From Enoplolaimus lenunculus (lineage: Eukaryota > Nematoda > Enoplea > Enoplida > Thoracostomopsidae): a stretch of DNA of 64,000 nucleotides. Every line of letters begins with the position of its first letter. The stretch's first letter is position 1. The translations under genes were made by a program, and so were the position numbers. Under the pieces are notes generated by a model. The model ran no database searches and had not been told where the DNA came from. It saw nothing but the letters and a program-made list of their open reading frames with translations. The DNA lies in assembly GCA_030248215.1 (NCBI GenBank), contig JASANG010001286.1, positions 124,001 through 188,000 of the forward strand. Reading direction: 5' to 3'. Below, piece after piece: positions 1-11,678 of this stretch.

Positions 1-185
1 ATATTTGGACGGTCCCTACCCTAGTCTCCGATAACCTAGAAACATTTGAACCATACATCATTGTTGAGTGTTTTATTGCAAGCTGGTTCGTTAGTTTTCG
101 TGACGCAACTTAAGAATGTTTGATAATGCATCTTATGAATGATAGATAATTACGTGTGCTGCTTAAACGGTTATGCACGTTTCAG

Positions 186-286
186 GTCCTGGCTGTATAG
201 GGATGATGCATCCGCGATGTTCTGCTCAACCACGGGGTGTGATTTGCACTGGCGATTCAGTGGCACATGCCTGCACAGGAAGTCAG
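186..286 (+). CDS. BCL9-like exon a
   Basis: Opens after TTTCAG and closes before GTATGA. It enters in phase 1, leaves in phase 0 and encodes about 33 residues (GPGCIGMMHPRCSAQ and on to GSQ). The upstream exon lies outside the window or in the first 170 bases and was not found. Confidence 0.6.
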
Positions 287-3200
287 GTATGAAACTTATG
301 AACTAAAAAGTAATGTTGTTGAAAAACCGGTCTGATTTCAACTGTAAACAGTGAGTGTTGCATCCATATCGGATGGTCAACTTGACTTGATTAAGATTTT
401 GTAAATTACAAGGTGATTCCGGTTATAATTCAGTTCCGATTTCGATTGCAGGTATAATCGGAATCGGAAATTAATAAAGGAGCCGCTTCAGAAATATTAC
501 TCAGGTACCAAACTTTTAAACTTCGAAGAAAAGTTAAACTTACTCTAGCAAAACACTTAGACATAATTAAATAACACGTCGCGGTTGCAGTAACATTTTG
601 GCACCAGAACTAAGGGAGAGGGTGGTTTGGGGTTCTAGCCTCACTCTAAGCCAGGATCTAAACGCTTCCAATAAACATTCTGGCTAGACGCCTGTTTGTG
701 ACATGGCAGATTGACGTTCCGTTTAACTTAACTAATAAAATGTAATTCATTGCGAAAATTATCATACGTATTTAATAAAGCTCGCGGTGACCATATATTT
801 GGCTTTCGCACGTCTAAATACTTGATATTTTGAAGCGACTGCAATTTCGAGCAATTCATGAATGGTCATTGGCATGGAATGAAAAATCCAAACCAAAAAT
901 TCATCTTAAATCCATAAATACATTTTTTGCACGACTCAAGTACTTCCAACAGTGTACAAATTTAGACCATATATCCGGTTAACATCCGGCTCCGGTTCCG
1001 GTACAAAATTCACTATCCGGTTCTATATAACCTTGTATTCGTTGGCTTAATTATCAAGGTACGTAAGTAAGAAAGTTCACTTTTACCGTACGTATTAACT
1101 TTCTACCGTGCTGATGTACGTATGGCATGTGACAAAGAAAATCCCGGACAATTTTTCTAAACATAATGGTCGTATTTACTGATGCACAAGCCCCTGGTTC
1201 TGTGCTATTCTGTTTGGTTGGTGGTTCATGAAGGCGTATACGTTTATCTCGCTTCGCATAGACTACTATTAAATAGCTCCTCATTTTGTAACTAGCATGG
1301 GTTTTATATTATTACATTGTAGGCGGCGTGGAATCACATGGTGCAGGAGCACGAGTGGAATAAGCATTTAAACAATGGACATTTGCAAAATGGTGCACCG
1401 CCTGTTGTTGACGGATACGGACCCCAGTTTTGGAATAACGGACCATCGTGTGTGCCCACAAGAGGACAAGTTATTCTTATGGGACCAACTGGACCTCATA
1501 CAGCGTTTCGGCAAAACGTTAGATACCTAGTTTCACAAACGGATTCGCGACAGCTTAGGCCTCTTCCAACCAATGTTCCCCTTCGAGGAAAAGGTTGGCG
1601 TTTGCTTTAAATGTATTACTGTTTTAAAAAAATTTAGCTACTTATATTGCAAATGTTTTGCGAATCAAAGTGTAGTTCCTCTTTATTGATAGTTTTAAGA
1701 TTATAAGGCGACTGATAAAACATTCAAAAAAGTATTACAAACCGATGTCTGTCTATTTTTACGCGACTGTTTTTAATGGTTTTCATGTGTGTTTCTGTGG
1801 CCATGGGTATTTTTGGCAAAGCACACAGCGTCCCTTACCCAAACATCATTTCCTAGAAGTATTTTAATTTTAACTGCTTTGATGTATTTCATTCAGGGAT
1901 GGTTTCGAAAGTGAGGAGGGAGCACCCGCCCCGAAATGTTTTATATAACGCTAAATTTTAAAAGCAAACAATATGTGAAGACATTCATACACTAGTTAGA
2001 AAAACATAAGGCCCGCTCTTTATCGAATGGTCGTAATTAATCATAGGCGCCGGAAGTGGCGGGCAGGGGGGCACTTACCCCCGCCCCCCAATGTTCAGGT
2101 TGCTGGGCAAAGCCCCCCAATATTGGCCAGAGCTCACAATATCAAACTGTTGAATATCTTTTCCACCAACACAACCCTACCTGCCATTAAATTTGTACGC
2201 TTTAGACTAACAGCAAAATACATAATATACCCTGAAATCGGTCAAAGTATCGAAACAAGGGTGTAAAACGAATATCAAAAATATTAAATGCAGAAACGTA
2301 TAGTGATCAAAATAACTGAAATGGAAATCGGATATTAAATTGCAAAACGTATTACCGCAAAAGAAATGTAGGGCATAGTGAAGAAATCAATCAGTCTGAG
2401 CTTTAGATTATTGAAAAGCAATATAGCGGATATGTTTACGTTGAAATATTGAAGTTGCAGGCTGATTAAATTTTATTTGGCCAATCCATCACGGATAGAA
2501 TTAAGTGCGCAGGGACAGCGACAGCGTCCATTATGGTTCTGGTTGCAGTTTTGTAGCCGCGTCTGAGGTTTGGAGTGATCATGGCTCAAACGTGGTTTGA
2601 GACGCGGTCGTAGTCGAGGTTTTAATTGCGGTCGCAGTCGCGGTTTGAACTGCGGTCCAGGGTATCACCGAATCCAATTCTGAATCCGAATTTGCATGTT
2701 GCAAAGTTCAGTGAAATCTATAAGTTTCAGAAAATCAACGCAATACCAGCCGCATTACTTTAAAACGTTAATATTTTTTCGTGTCCGACCTCAGTTTTGA
2801 AATTTATGACAAACAAAAATTTTTTTATTAATATACATAACAAGGATTTAGAATTTTTATTGTTAAAGCTGAAAAAGCATATTGCCGAACATTATTTGAT
2901 TCGGCTTTTGGATTCGGCTTTTGACAACCGAATCCAGATCCGAACCACAAATTTTTGCCGAATCCGAACCTCATGTTGCACTCTGTCGTGATCGCAGTTG
3001 CAGTTTGATCCTCGGTCGCTTTCGCGGTTTGATCCGCGGTCACAGTCGCGTTTGAACAGCAGGCCTGCCTTTACCTGCTAGTCTAACATTAACCACGTAT
3101 TTGGAAACTAGTTTTACATCCAAATACTACCAAGATTAAAAAGCCAGAGTTATCTTTCTACCGAAACCTGGAAAATATGACTATACAGAAGTTCAGAGTT

Positions 3201-6200
3201 TTAGGCTCATCTGTCTTACATCTTTTCTGTTAAAATGCCTTGAAATATTAGTGGACAGGTGGCTAAGAAAACAGATTGGAAATAAGATCATAAAAACCCA
3301 CATGCATATCAAAGAGAGAAAAGTACAACGACAGCATTGAGCGCAATTTAATTGCACAAGTAGAAGATAACATGAGCAAGAATATACACACGGTTTCTGT
3401 TTTTATAGACATTGGGAGCGCTTTTGATACTACAAATTTAGATTGTTTTAAAAAGACTTTTGAGGTTTTCAAGCTAAATCGTATAATTAAGAATTGGCTC
3501 ATCGAACTAATGAGTAGCAGATGGGCAATATCGGTTTTAGATGGTGATACAGTTAGATACAGAATAGTTAGAGCTAGTCCACAAGGGGAAGTACAGTCAC
3601 GGACAGAATTAAGTGCAACCGCGGTCGCGACCCAAACGCGGTTCCAATCGCGATCGCTCGCAGACGCAATCGCGATCGCTCGCAACCGCAATTTACGTGG
3701 ACGCAAAAACCGCGACTGCGACCGCGGTTCAAACTGCGACTGCCGCCGCGGTTCAAACTGCGACTGCGACCGCGGTTCAAACCGCGACTGCGATCGCGGT
3801 TCAAACCGCGACTGCGACCGCGGTTCGAACCGCGACTGCGAACGCAATTAAAATCGCAGACGCGGCTACGAAACCGCAACCGCTGTGGACGCAATCGCGG
3901 TTTCTGCGCACTTAATTCTGTCCGTGACTGTAACTCACATGGTCAAACATATTCTCGCGAAAAAAACCATCCTATTAAAAAACGATGCACTTACGATCGC
4001 GTCTCGAGCGGCGTTTGAGCCGTGATCACCCAAAAACTCAGACACGGTTACAAAACCGCCACCGCAGTGGTCCCAATCGCGGTTTCTGCGCGTTTAAATT
4101 CTGTCCGTGACTGCTTTCAACAGTGATCATGTTAATATCTGTTTCCGGTAAAAAATTCAATATCCGTACCCGTCAAATTAATATACAGTTATTCAAAAAC
4201 TGTTTCAACCTCCTAAATAAGTAAGGGGGCCGAACAAACACGTAGAGCCAAAAAAAAAACAAACACAAACCAACCCCCCAAACCCAAAAAACAAACACAA
4301 ACAAAAAAAAAACAACAACAACCACCAAACCCCAACGCCAGGTGGTACATTTCGTACTGCACGGTTTTTGCCAAGTTGCACCGCTTGTAAAAAGTTATCA
4401 ACGTGTCTTTTTGCTTTGCATTATTTTAAATGAATATCTTCAAGGGCATGTATTGGCAAAAATCAAGCTTCACATGGAAAACAGGGAAAATGGGCACCGC
4501 TCCAACAGAGAACTATGAGTTCGTTCCGACTATAAATTGGGTTCCCTGTTGTTGGAGCACACATTTGTGAAAGAAAAGTAGTGGAATTATGCATCTGCAT
4601 GCTTATACGGAGACATTACTACAGTTTTCACCTCATTATAGCAGGGTGCAATCGGAATTCTGGTTCCGATTAGAATTCCGATTCAAAACGAGTTCCGATT
4701 CCAATTGCACAATCATTCGGAGTGGGAATTTCCACATTTTAATTAATTAACCCTACTTGTTGTGATATGTTGCTGGCTTCTCCACGGCGGGGGGAGCACT
4801 TTTCGAAATTTTCATTTTCCCCCGGCGAAAATTTTGCCGCCCCCAGGAAAGCCCCCCCCCCGGCGAATTTTCGGCCGCCCCCCAGCAAAATGCCCCCAAC
4901 AAATTTTTTTGCTGGGGGCCCCCCAGGACTTTTCTAAGCCAAAAATTTTCAATGTTAAAGCATGAGGACCTGGACTTTTTTTCGAGGCGGACATTCGGCA
5001 AAATGTGATTTTATATTACGCTGAGTATTCATAATTTTTTAATAGCGTTACAAATAGCGGTAGTAACTAGTACAATTCAATAATGAACTGAAAAAAGCAC
5101 AATAAGTACCTTGCAGCAACAAGTTCAACCCGCCTGAGCCTTATGATAAGCTGAAGCTGTGACTAATATATAAAATATATGTTAATCACAGTTTCAATTA
5201 TAGATCATCTATATTTTATATAATTGTGCTTCTTTCAACTTCTGGTAAAGTTGTCAGTAATATTAGTTAAAATTATTGTTATTAGCGTTTGCGGGAAATT
5301 TTTGTCATGTTGAGCGATGAGTAATCTTCAGTTGAGTTGGAAACACGATCCAGAATAAAAAAATGGTCTAAAAAGTCGGCTTGCGAAATTTTGAGCCTGC
5401 CCCCCAGGACCCCCCAGATCATCTGGGGCCCCCCAGGAAAACTGCCCCCCAGCAAAATTAGCTGCCCCCCAGGAAACTCCTGCCCCCCCACAGGAAACGC
5501 CCCCCGGCGGAAATTTTCAAGCTGTGGAGAAGCCAGTGTTGTATAATATTCTGCATCATATCTATTAAATTGGTTTTGACATATTAACTTATCAATAATT
5601 GATTGTAGTTTAGCTTTACAGAGCCACAAAATTATTGCCAATTTGTTCATGCGACTTCTTTGAGAATTTTGTTGCCAGCCACTAGACATTCTTAATCAAT
5701 ATTATACATTGTTAATACAAATTATCAGCATAGTCACAAATTTTGTAGTTCCGATTCCGGTATAAATTTGCTGTTCCGATTCCGGTATAACTCAGTTTCG
5801 CTTTGCACCCTGCATTAAGCAACGAAAATCTGAGAATTGAACATGGAAAATCATTTCTGCAACAGGAAAAAATGGGAAAATCAAATTAAAGAAAGGCAGG
5901 AACCCTGAAAAACATTTTCAAACTTTGTAATATCCGTTTTTCTTTTCCATTATTTGTGCTACCCTCTTTACTTCCTGTCCGATGCCAGTCACATAATTCT
6001 TGACAGTATTCGCATTTACGTTAATGATGGCTCAGCAATGGACTATCTGTGTCTCACACTAATGAATAGGAATTGAGGGCGGTTCGCCCGTGAGCTTAAA
6101 CTGTACGTCAGTTAGCAACCAAACTACCAGGGCAGGGTGCAACCGGAATTACAGTTACGTACCGGAACTGGAATTTGAAAAAATTATCGGAACCGGAAAA

Positions 6201-9200
6201 GGAAAAATCCATGCAACCGAAAAATTCATTTAATTTTATCATTTTTGCAATATTATTGGTGATATAACCCTTAGTTGGAGATACGTATTCACTTTATCTG
6301 CTGTATTTTAAAGTTCATAATCCACGGAAGCGAAATCTACCTTCGATGGTTTATTTTCGGCGATTGTCAAGGTTTGCATCCTGTACTAATGAAATCTATT
6401 TAATATATATTATTTATCGTCCTTTACTTCAGAAACATCTTAATTTCCACCGATCAAATTTTGACACCGGAGTTTTAAATCCGGTAAAAAATTTACTTCA
6501 TCGGAACCGGAAGGTCAAAATTTGCCGGAACCGGAAGGTCAAAAATTACCGGAACCGGAATTCTAGTCGCACCCTGGTTGTACCCCAATCTATCGTGTAT
6601 CTTCTACTTTTAGGAATGCGATCAATCGGTCGTGGTAAAAATCGACTGCAGAACCCATTGTCGGTGCCAAGTAATCCGTCCACTACCGCAGAAGTCAAAG
6701 CATGTTCCCACGATTTTTCGCAGCCTCGTAACGGTAACGTTTTATTATGAATGTTAGCAGTATGTAAGATAAGGATGATATTGTTATCTAGTACATAGAG
6801 TACATGGTCTTGTGTACATACTGTTGTACAGATAGAGCTTTCATGCTTCTGAAATTTTATTTATGTCCATTTGCTGTTCAAGTTTGTGTGTGTATGTAAA
6901 TTGTTGAATTTACTCTTCCGTGTTGGTGAACGAAATGCCTAAATTAGTTGTGAACCATTAGTTCATTATCCGTATCGGTTAAATCAGGAAATTCTTCGAA
7001 ATATGACAATGAGAGTTAGTACAGTCACAGACAAAATCAAGTGCAACCACGGTCGCGACCCAAACGCGGTTCGACTCGCGATCGCTCACAACCCCAATTT
7101 ATGTGGGCGCAAAAGGCGCGGTTGCGATCGCATTTTCGCACGCAGTTACACGCTTAGTGATGCGGTTAAAATTGCGGTTACAGGCGCGGTTCAAACCGCG
7201 ACTGCGAACGCAGTTGAAATCGCGACTACGATCGTGTCTCAAACTGTGTTGCAGCCACGATCAATCAAAAATTCGGACGCGCCTACAAATCAGCAACTGT
7301 AGTGGACGCAATCGTTGTTTCTGCTCACTTAATTTTGTTCATGACTACTTTTTTAGCAGTTTTTTTTGCTTAAATTCCCTATGTTATTATTAAAATAAGT
7401 AGAAAAAACTACATGTATATCATCTGACAAACACGTTAACCGACTACAGATAAAACATAGCATACTATAAAAAGAGAAAACAAAACGATATTTAATATAT
7501 AGATTTGGCTGGCCCGACTTTCCGCAGGGAAAATACGGATGTGACACCTGTAAACAATTTAGTATCCTGTAAATGAATATTCGTTTGTTGATGGTGCGGA
7601 GCATATTTGCAAATATGAAGCTTTCTCATAATCCTATCCGATGTTCGGTATAGTAAAGTTATTTTGATGCAGATGCTCAGAAGAATGTATCGCTTCAAAG
7701 CCGTGGCTCTACATGTATACCACTGGCACAGACGAAAAGCGAGCATATCTCAGTTGGCGAAAAGATGGTTTCATCGACGGATGGAAATTTGAATTTTGAT
7801 GAAATCAATGTGCAGACGAGAGCTGGTATCGTTGCAGACGATAGTCTTTCTAATTCAGGTTTGTATGTCGTTTGATAAAACAAGGTTTCAATAAATTAAC
7901 AAGTACATAACTATTACAACATTTATTTACCCGTTTTTATACTCTGTGTTGTGTTTCTGGCTTAATTTTTTTTGGGTAGAACTTACCGTTACTATAATAT
8001 ACTGGCAACATTCCAACTCTACTAGTCTTCATTTTTTGTGTTAGAAGTTTTGACAGACGCACGTAATCACAACTAACATCTTTTCTCACCTAAGAAATAA
8101 ATTTTGGAGTTATCCGGGGATGTATGACTTTTCCTAAAGCCATATTCTGGCGTACTTTTTGACGGAAAATGCATGTTCCGCATTTCGCTTGTTTATTAAT
8201 ATACCCCATTCTAAGCGTTGCGAAAATTAAAACTATCTGCTGTGTATGATCAATGTTTTCAGCTTGTTTGGATGTTCAAACTTTGGGGGTGAAATCGATT
8301 GCCACTTCTGCGCCTAGCTGTTCCCAAGTATTTGTTTCTCCGGGTGAGTCACGTTATTAGAGTTATCTCCAACGATATATTATAAGTTTACACTTTAGAG
8401 ATAATCGAAAGTTGCAAAAGCATTATAAAAGTTGTCTATGTATGTGATGTTTGTGGCAGCACAAAGTTCTCCAGTATTTTGAATTTTGAATACATTCCAA
8501 ATGTCGTTTTTCTACCCACCACTGGGCATTAACTTTGTTACGGCATCTATATGCAAATATTGGTATTCAGTTGTGCTCTGAGCTTCAATTGGATATTCGA
8601 ATATGTACTAAACTAAGATTTTATCACAGTTAAGAATCCTGTATAAAATAAAACATCGTTTTCGCGTTTTATAATAGTTTAATAGCGTTCAGCTACGCCT
8701 AGCTACTCAGTTCAACGTTATTCCATTTACAAAAGAGACGTTTTAAAAGATGTTTCAAACGTGAAAAGCGTTTAAAATAGCGGTTTATTTTTGATACAAA
8801 TTCACTAGTATCCAAAGTGTTAGCTGATGATTTTGTCCCTGTGCTTTTAGGGCTTGGAGATTACTCTGGTGCCCCGAATGATGTGTATTTTACCGAAAGT
8901 GACGTTGGTTTAGACGTATCTTTGAAGTGTGTCATATAAGCGTGACATAAGTGTACCACATAATATTTGTAATGATGTCGTTGTTGACTTTAAATCTAAA
9001 GATTTTTCAGAACTCCAGTTTGGTCCTTGTGGCAATAATGTAATAATGACATGTGGAACACAGCAGTTGTTTAGTGACATACCAGAACAACAGCAAGTTG
9101 AACCAAAGAAACGAACTGTAGACATTAGACATGATATAGACCTCATTACACTCCCTAGTGTCGTTAATGACAACAAAATAACTCATGGTGTGGTAACTGG

Positions 9201-10380
9201 TGAAAATGTTTCGACCAATGTAGTCAATAGCTATCCGGTAATCAATTCAAACTACCAGTGTTCAAAAAACAATGCAAATGCATGCAACGCTTATCATAAA
9301 ACTCAATATTCACACGTAAATGAAGTCAAGGACCTGCAAAACTGTCATTACGGAAACAGTAGTCTTCCGGTGGCGACTAATGATGCTGCGATGTTACCGG
9401 ACGGACAGCAAGGACTTTCGATGGGAGTTATTGCTGATACAAATGGTACGATTGGGGTTAATGCTGCTCCTGACACCACCTTTAAGAATGCCAGCGGAGT
9501 AGCATATGCTAATAGTTACGGCGGTTTGAATTCGGGTAACAGTACACCTTCTCAACAACAAGCACCAACTGTAAATAACACTTTCCTAAATACGACTATG
9601 CATGTACAACAAATAAATATACAGAACATAAGTGGCGGTGTCAGCGGAGTTTTGCCTCCACAGTTTATTCCTTTGCAGTCTGGCAGTGGAACACAAAATT
9701 GTTTTATGCAGCCAAATGTCGCAATTTCAGGTGATGTCACTGGTACCCAACATCAGCAACACGAGCATTTTGTAGATGAGACAGTGGCCAGTATGACCGG
9801 CACTTCGAGTGTAAGACGTGAACCTGTCGTTTGTGCAGTTAATGCTGATAATAATGGACCAATAATATTCAGATCCATGGATGACAATAGGATTAGACAA
9901 CAGTTTAATAATCATCGACAGCAATACCAAGGTGTAACTGGCGCAGTTGTAGGTGTACCTCGAGAAAAGTATATGGTCAATCCATATTTAGACGCTGGTG
10001 CCAATGTATCAAATTTTCAATTTGAAGCGTCGCGTATTCAGCCTGTTTCTAACGCAAACAAAATTCACTCCCAAATGTCCATGAGCCAACACAATGCCTA
10101 CGTCACTGAACCAATTACAAATCTTGAAGGTAAAGTTCCTTCTGCAACGTTAATGTATTTTCCTAATACGTCAAATAGCACATCATCATCATCATCATCA
10201 TTTAGTGGATCAGGCTGTAGTGGCAATACATCTCACGAAATGGCCCTTCAGAATCACCAACCACTTCGGAAGCCACAAGTTTATCAGGGGTTGCCGTCTA
10301 TTCATACGCCTATGAATGATGATGGCCCTATAACAGCAAATGCGCATAATGATGCAGCAGAGTGTTGTGATGCACGATAA
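186..10380 (+). CDS. Probable BCL9/Legless-like Wnt co-activator, 3' part of gene
   Basis: Forward exons chain with matching phases: 186-286, 1323-1593, 6614-6733, 7673-7858, 8263-8343, 8851-about 8915 and about 8941-10380 (stop TAA). The protein is a low-complexity, Asn/Gln/Ser/Gly-rich chain with no enzyme fold visible. Two stretches point to BCL9: AAWNHMVQEHEWNKH at the start of the second exon resembles a conserved segment of vertebrate BCL9 (AWRKLQEEYYEEKRR), and PSATLMYFP near the C terminus resembles BCL9 PSSTLQYFP; they occur in the right order. In the family, BCL9 is a nuclear scaffold joining beta-catenin to Pygopus; those binding segments would lie upstream of this window. The identification is inference from two short motifs; another disordered nuclear scaffold is possible. 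The gene is broken by long introns filled with MITEs. Confidence 0.55.
1323..1593 (+). CDS. BCL9-like exon b
   Basis: Acceptor TTGTAG, donor AAAAG|GTTGGC; phase 0 in, phase 1 out, 90 codons. It begins with AAWNHMVQEHEWNKH, the segment compared with BCL9, followed by Gly/Pro/Asn-rich sequence. Confidence 0.7.
2487..3060. mobile_element. Fragments of the CAGTCACGG family split by a GAATCCG-word repeat
   Basis: CACGGATAGAATTAAGTGCG followed by GCGGTCGCAG words (2487-2655) and again 2985-3055. Between them, 2657-2985 begins CAGGGTATCACCGAATCC and ends GAACCTCATGTTGCACTCTG, a hAT-like insertion. Confidence 0.55.
3120..3592 (+). mobile_element. LINE reverse transcriptase fragment (Jockey/CR1-like group)
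   Basis: Encodes conserved N-terminal and finger blocks of a non-LTR reverse transcriptase: LPKPGKYDYTEVQSFRLICL with LTSFLLKCLE, then VSVFIDIGSAFDTT, WLIELMSSR and ending RASPQGE at the PQG block. The reading passes from one frame to another near 3315-3330, so at least one frameshift is present. The fragment stops exactly where a MITE begins at 3594. It has no YADD block and is dead. Confidence 0.8.
3594..3930. mobile_element. MITE, CAGTCACGG family, complete
   Basis: Perfect 23-bp terminal inverted repeats beginning CAGTCACGGACAGAATTAAG, flanked by TA on both sides. The interior is an array of GCGACTGCGACCGCGGTTCA-type words with GCGATCGC palindromes. It interrupts the LINE fragment. Long Arg/Ser-rich frames on both strands are products of this repeat, not genes. 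Confidence 0.85.
3995..4114. mobile_element. Partial CAGTCACGG-family MITE
   Basis: Right end only: AAATTCTGTCCGTGACTG preceded by CGCGGTTTCTGCGCG and GTGATCACCC words. Confidence 0.6.
4248..4335. repeat. A/C-rich low-complexity tract
   Basis: Runs of CAAACA, CCCCAAACCC and A tracts, no unit longer than a few bases. Confidence 0.7.
4642..5812. mobile_element. hAT-like element with a nested element inside
   Basis: CAGGGTGCAATCGGAATTCT at the left and GCTTTGCACCCTG at the right, flanked by CATTATAG and CATTAAGC, a near-identical 8-bp target copy. Inside, 4771-5537 is bounded by CTGGCTTCTCCACGGC and its near-perfect inverse GCTGTGGAGAAGCCAG, with TGTTG on both sides; its arms are CCCCCCAGGAAA and CCCCGGCGAAA words. 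Confidence 0.7.
6125..6575. mobile_element. hAT-like MITE, CAGGGTGCAACCGG family
   Basis: CAGGGTGCAACCGGAATTAC at the left and GGAATTCTAGTCGCACCCTG at the right, with ACCGGAACCGGAA words next to each end. No convincing 8-bp duplication. Confidence 0.65.
6614..6733 (+). CDS. BCL9-like exon c
   Basis: Acceptor CTTTTAG and donor AACG|GTAACG, phase 1 to phase 1. It encodes GMRSIGRGKNRLQNPLSVPS and about 20 more residues. It lies about 40 bp past the end of a CAGGGTGCAACCGG-type MITE. Confidence 0.65.
7022..7346. mobile_element. MITE, CAGTCACGG family, second copy
   Basis: Starts TA|CAGTCACAGACAAAATCAAG and ends CACTTAATTTTGTTCATGAC; interior of CGCGGTTCAAACCGCGACTG words. More diverged at its ends than the copy at 3.6 kb. 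It lies in an intron of the BCL9-like gene. Confidence 0.75.
7673..7858 (+). CDS. BCL9-like exon d
   Basis: Acceptor TTTTGATGCAG, donor TTCAG|GTTTGT, phase 1 to phase 1, 62 codons with no stop. Ser/Asn/Asp-rich, no recognisable domain. A later AG at 7731 would give a stop in the required frame, which supports the start at 7673. Confidence 0.6.
8263..8343 (+). CDS. BCL9-like exon e
   Basis: Acceptor GTTTTCAG, donor CCGG|GTGAGT, phase 1 to phase 1, 27 codons (ACLDVQTLGVKSIATSAPSC and on). The phase fits its neighbours on both sides. Confidence 0.65.
8851..8915 (+). CDS. BCL9-like exon f (3' end uncertain)
   Basis: Acceptor CTTTTAG; the phase-1 frame reads LGDYSGAPNDVYFTESDVGLD. The frame meets TAA at 8936-8938, so it must join the large ORF by a splice or a frameshift. 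Two splices restore the frame: 8916-8940 (25 nt, GTATCT..ATAAG) or 8885-8951 (67 nt, GTATTT..ATAAG). The end given follows the first option. Confidence 0.45.
8941..10380 (+). CDS. BCL9-like terminal exon
   Basis: Open for about 480 codons to TAA at 10378-10380, by far the longest open frame in the window. The sequence is Asn/Gln/Ser/Gly-rich, with a Ser tract encoded by a TCA repeat near 10182-10202 and PSATLMYFP just before it (about 10138). The start is 8941 or 8952 depending on the splice chosen. The open reading probably extends functionally from the preceding exon rather than from an internal Met. Confidence 0.7.
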   Translation, partial: RDISVPHNICNDVVVDFKSKDFSELQFGPCGNNVIMTCGTQQLFSDIPEQQQVEPKKRTVDIRHDIDLITLPSVVNDNKITHGVVTGENVSTNVVNSYPVINSNYQCSKNNANACNAYHKTQYSHVNEVKDLQNCHYGNSSLPVATNDAAMLPDGQQGLSMGVIADTNGTIGVNAAPDTTFKNASGVAYANSYGGLNSGNSTPSQQQAPTVNNTFLNTTMHVQQINIQNISGGVSGVLPPQFIPLQSGSGTQNCFMQPNVAISGDVTGTQHQQHEHFVDETVASMTGTSSVRREPVVCAVNADNNGPIIFRSMDDNRIRQQFNNHRQQYQGVTGAVVGVPREKYMVNPYLDAGANVSNFQFEASRIQPVSNANKIHSQMSMSQHNAYVTEPITNLEGKVPSATLMYFPNTSNSTSSSSSSFSGSGCSGNTSHEMALQNHQPLRKPQVYQGLPSIHTPMNDDGPITANAHNDAAECCDAR

Positions 10381-10509
10381 TGTTGATCTTCATTAAAATT
10401 TGGATTAACATAGTCAGCTTTTAAATCTTATGCATAAAGTCATATGTTTTATGTTTCGCCCTGGTAATCCCAAACACAACTGAAGGGGTGCGGATAACGA
10501 ACAAAGACG

Positions 10510-10515
10510 AATAAA
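10510..10515 (+). terminator. Poly(A) signal of the BCL9-like gene
   Basis: AATAAA 130 bp after the TAA stop of the terminal exon, the first such signal downstream. Confidence 0.5.
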
Positions 10516-11119
10516 GTAATTTCAAGAGCACAGGACTACAGTTTTAGTGTAGGTAAGGCCGAATGTATTCCGCGGTGACAATTACATACTTTAATGCAGA
10601 ACTTTTTTAATAGGGGCTGGGTAATGTTCAAGGGGAACAGGTCAGTATTTATTGACAAAGTATTCATTGCCAAAGTTTTACCGCAGCATCTCAATGTGAT
10701 AAAACAGGTTTCTTTACCAGGATCTTGTCTTTTAAGCAGCAGACAATTTTTTGTCAAGGATCAAAAGTATATCCTTTCGCAAATTCAGCATCATTTTTGT
10801 TACCTGCTCAGACTTAGGTGGAATCTTTGCTGGAGGCTCCAGCAATTTTGGTTGTATTTGGCTTCAACTGCAACAATTGGTACACATTTGAGGAATAAAC
10901 TGTTGGAATTGTTAAAAATTAAGCCTAAAACCAAATTTTTTAAAAGCGCTTGACAGATACTTTGTTAAAATTAGCAAGTTAAACTATATTTCAAATTCAG
11001 TGTCTAATTTTGTTTCTCACTTCACTTTCGGCTCTGGTCCAGACAAAATTTTTTGACACCCGGTTCCGGTCGCCCGTAATATTACATAAGTAATGATGAC
11101 GAAAATATTGTAATTTGTT
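10516..11119. other. Intergenic, nothing specific
   Basis: 3' flank of the BCL9-like gene. A 119-codon frame at 10594 has no recognisable features. The last 100 bp hold a GGTTCCGGTCGCCC fragment of a CCGG-word MITE. Confidence 0.4.
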
Positions 11120-11292
11120 TCATCCTGTTACTTTAAGGGGCGTCCAGGTTTCTGGTGGGTCCATAAATGAGTAAGTTTAGATTTTAGATTACGTTTTTTA
11201 CTTAGGCTTAGGAACACATTTTTGCGACCCTAAGGTTTAGGCTTAGGAATACGCTTATACTATTATGCCTCTTAAAGTAACATTGGCCAAGT
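11120..11292. mobile_element. GGCC-family MITE, diverged copy
   Basis: Left CTGTTACTTTAAGGGGCGTC, right TCTTAAAGTAACATTGGCC, interior of TTAGGCTTAGGAATACGC words. Left four terminal bases are changed. Confidence 0.65.
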
Positions 11293-11678
11293 TTTTGATG
11301 CGAAACAGGCGGAAACACTCATTGTCAGGGTGTAACCGGATATCCGTTTCCGGCAAAATTCGATATCCATTTCCATTATAGAAATTCCGTTGTTATCCTT
11401 AAAATTAAGCCATCCACGTAATAATGCGTGTATAGTTGTAAGAAATTGTGAATGTTCCCCCTTCGGACTAGTGTCAAAAACGATGCTATAACCGGGGCCT
11501 GATTAAAAACATACCGCATGTACTTTGCCGGTTTTGTGCTGACAGTGTTCGAATGGATTAGGGACAGAAAGGAGTTGATGTAAGGACTAATGACTAAAGA
11601 CAGGCTCTCGCTGTAGCTTTTGTTACTGTTTGTGGTTTAGGCATGCATGCGAAAAACAGTGTTATGTTAGTGTCAGTA

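Noticed and set aside
3263-3915. Long Arg/Ser/Gln-rich frames on both strands
   Set aside because: They are translations of the GCGACTGCGACCGCGG array inside a MITE and are open in several frames at once.
10594-10953. 119-codon plus-strand frame downstream of the BCL9-like gene
   Set aside because: No signal peptide, motif or splice context; lies in a 3' flank and could arise by chance.
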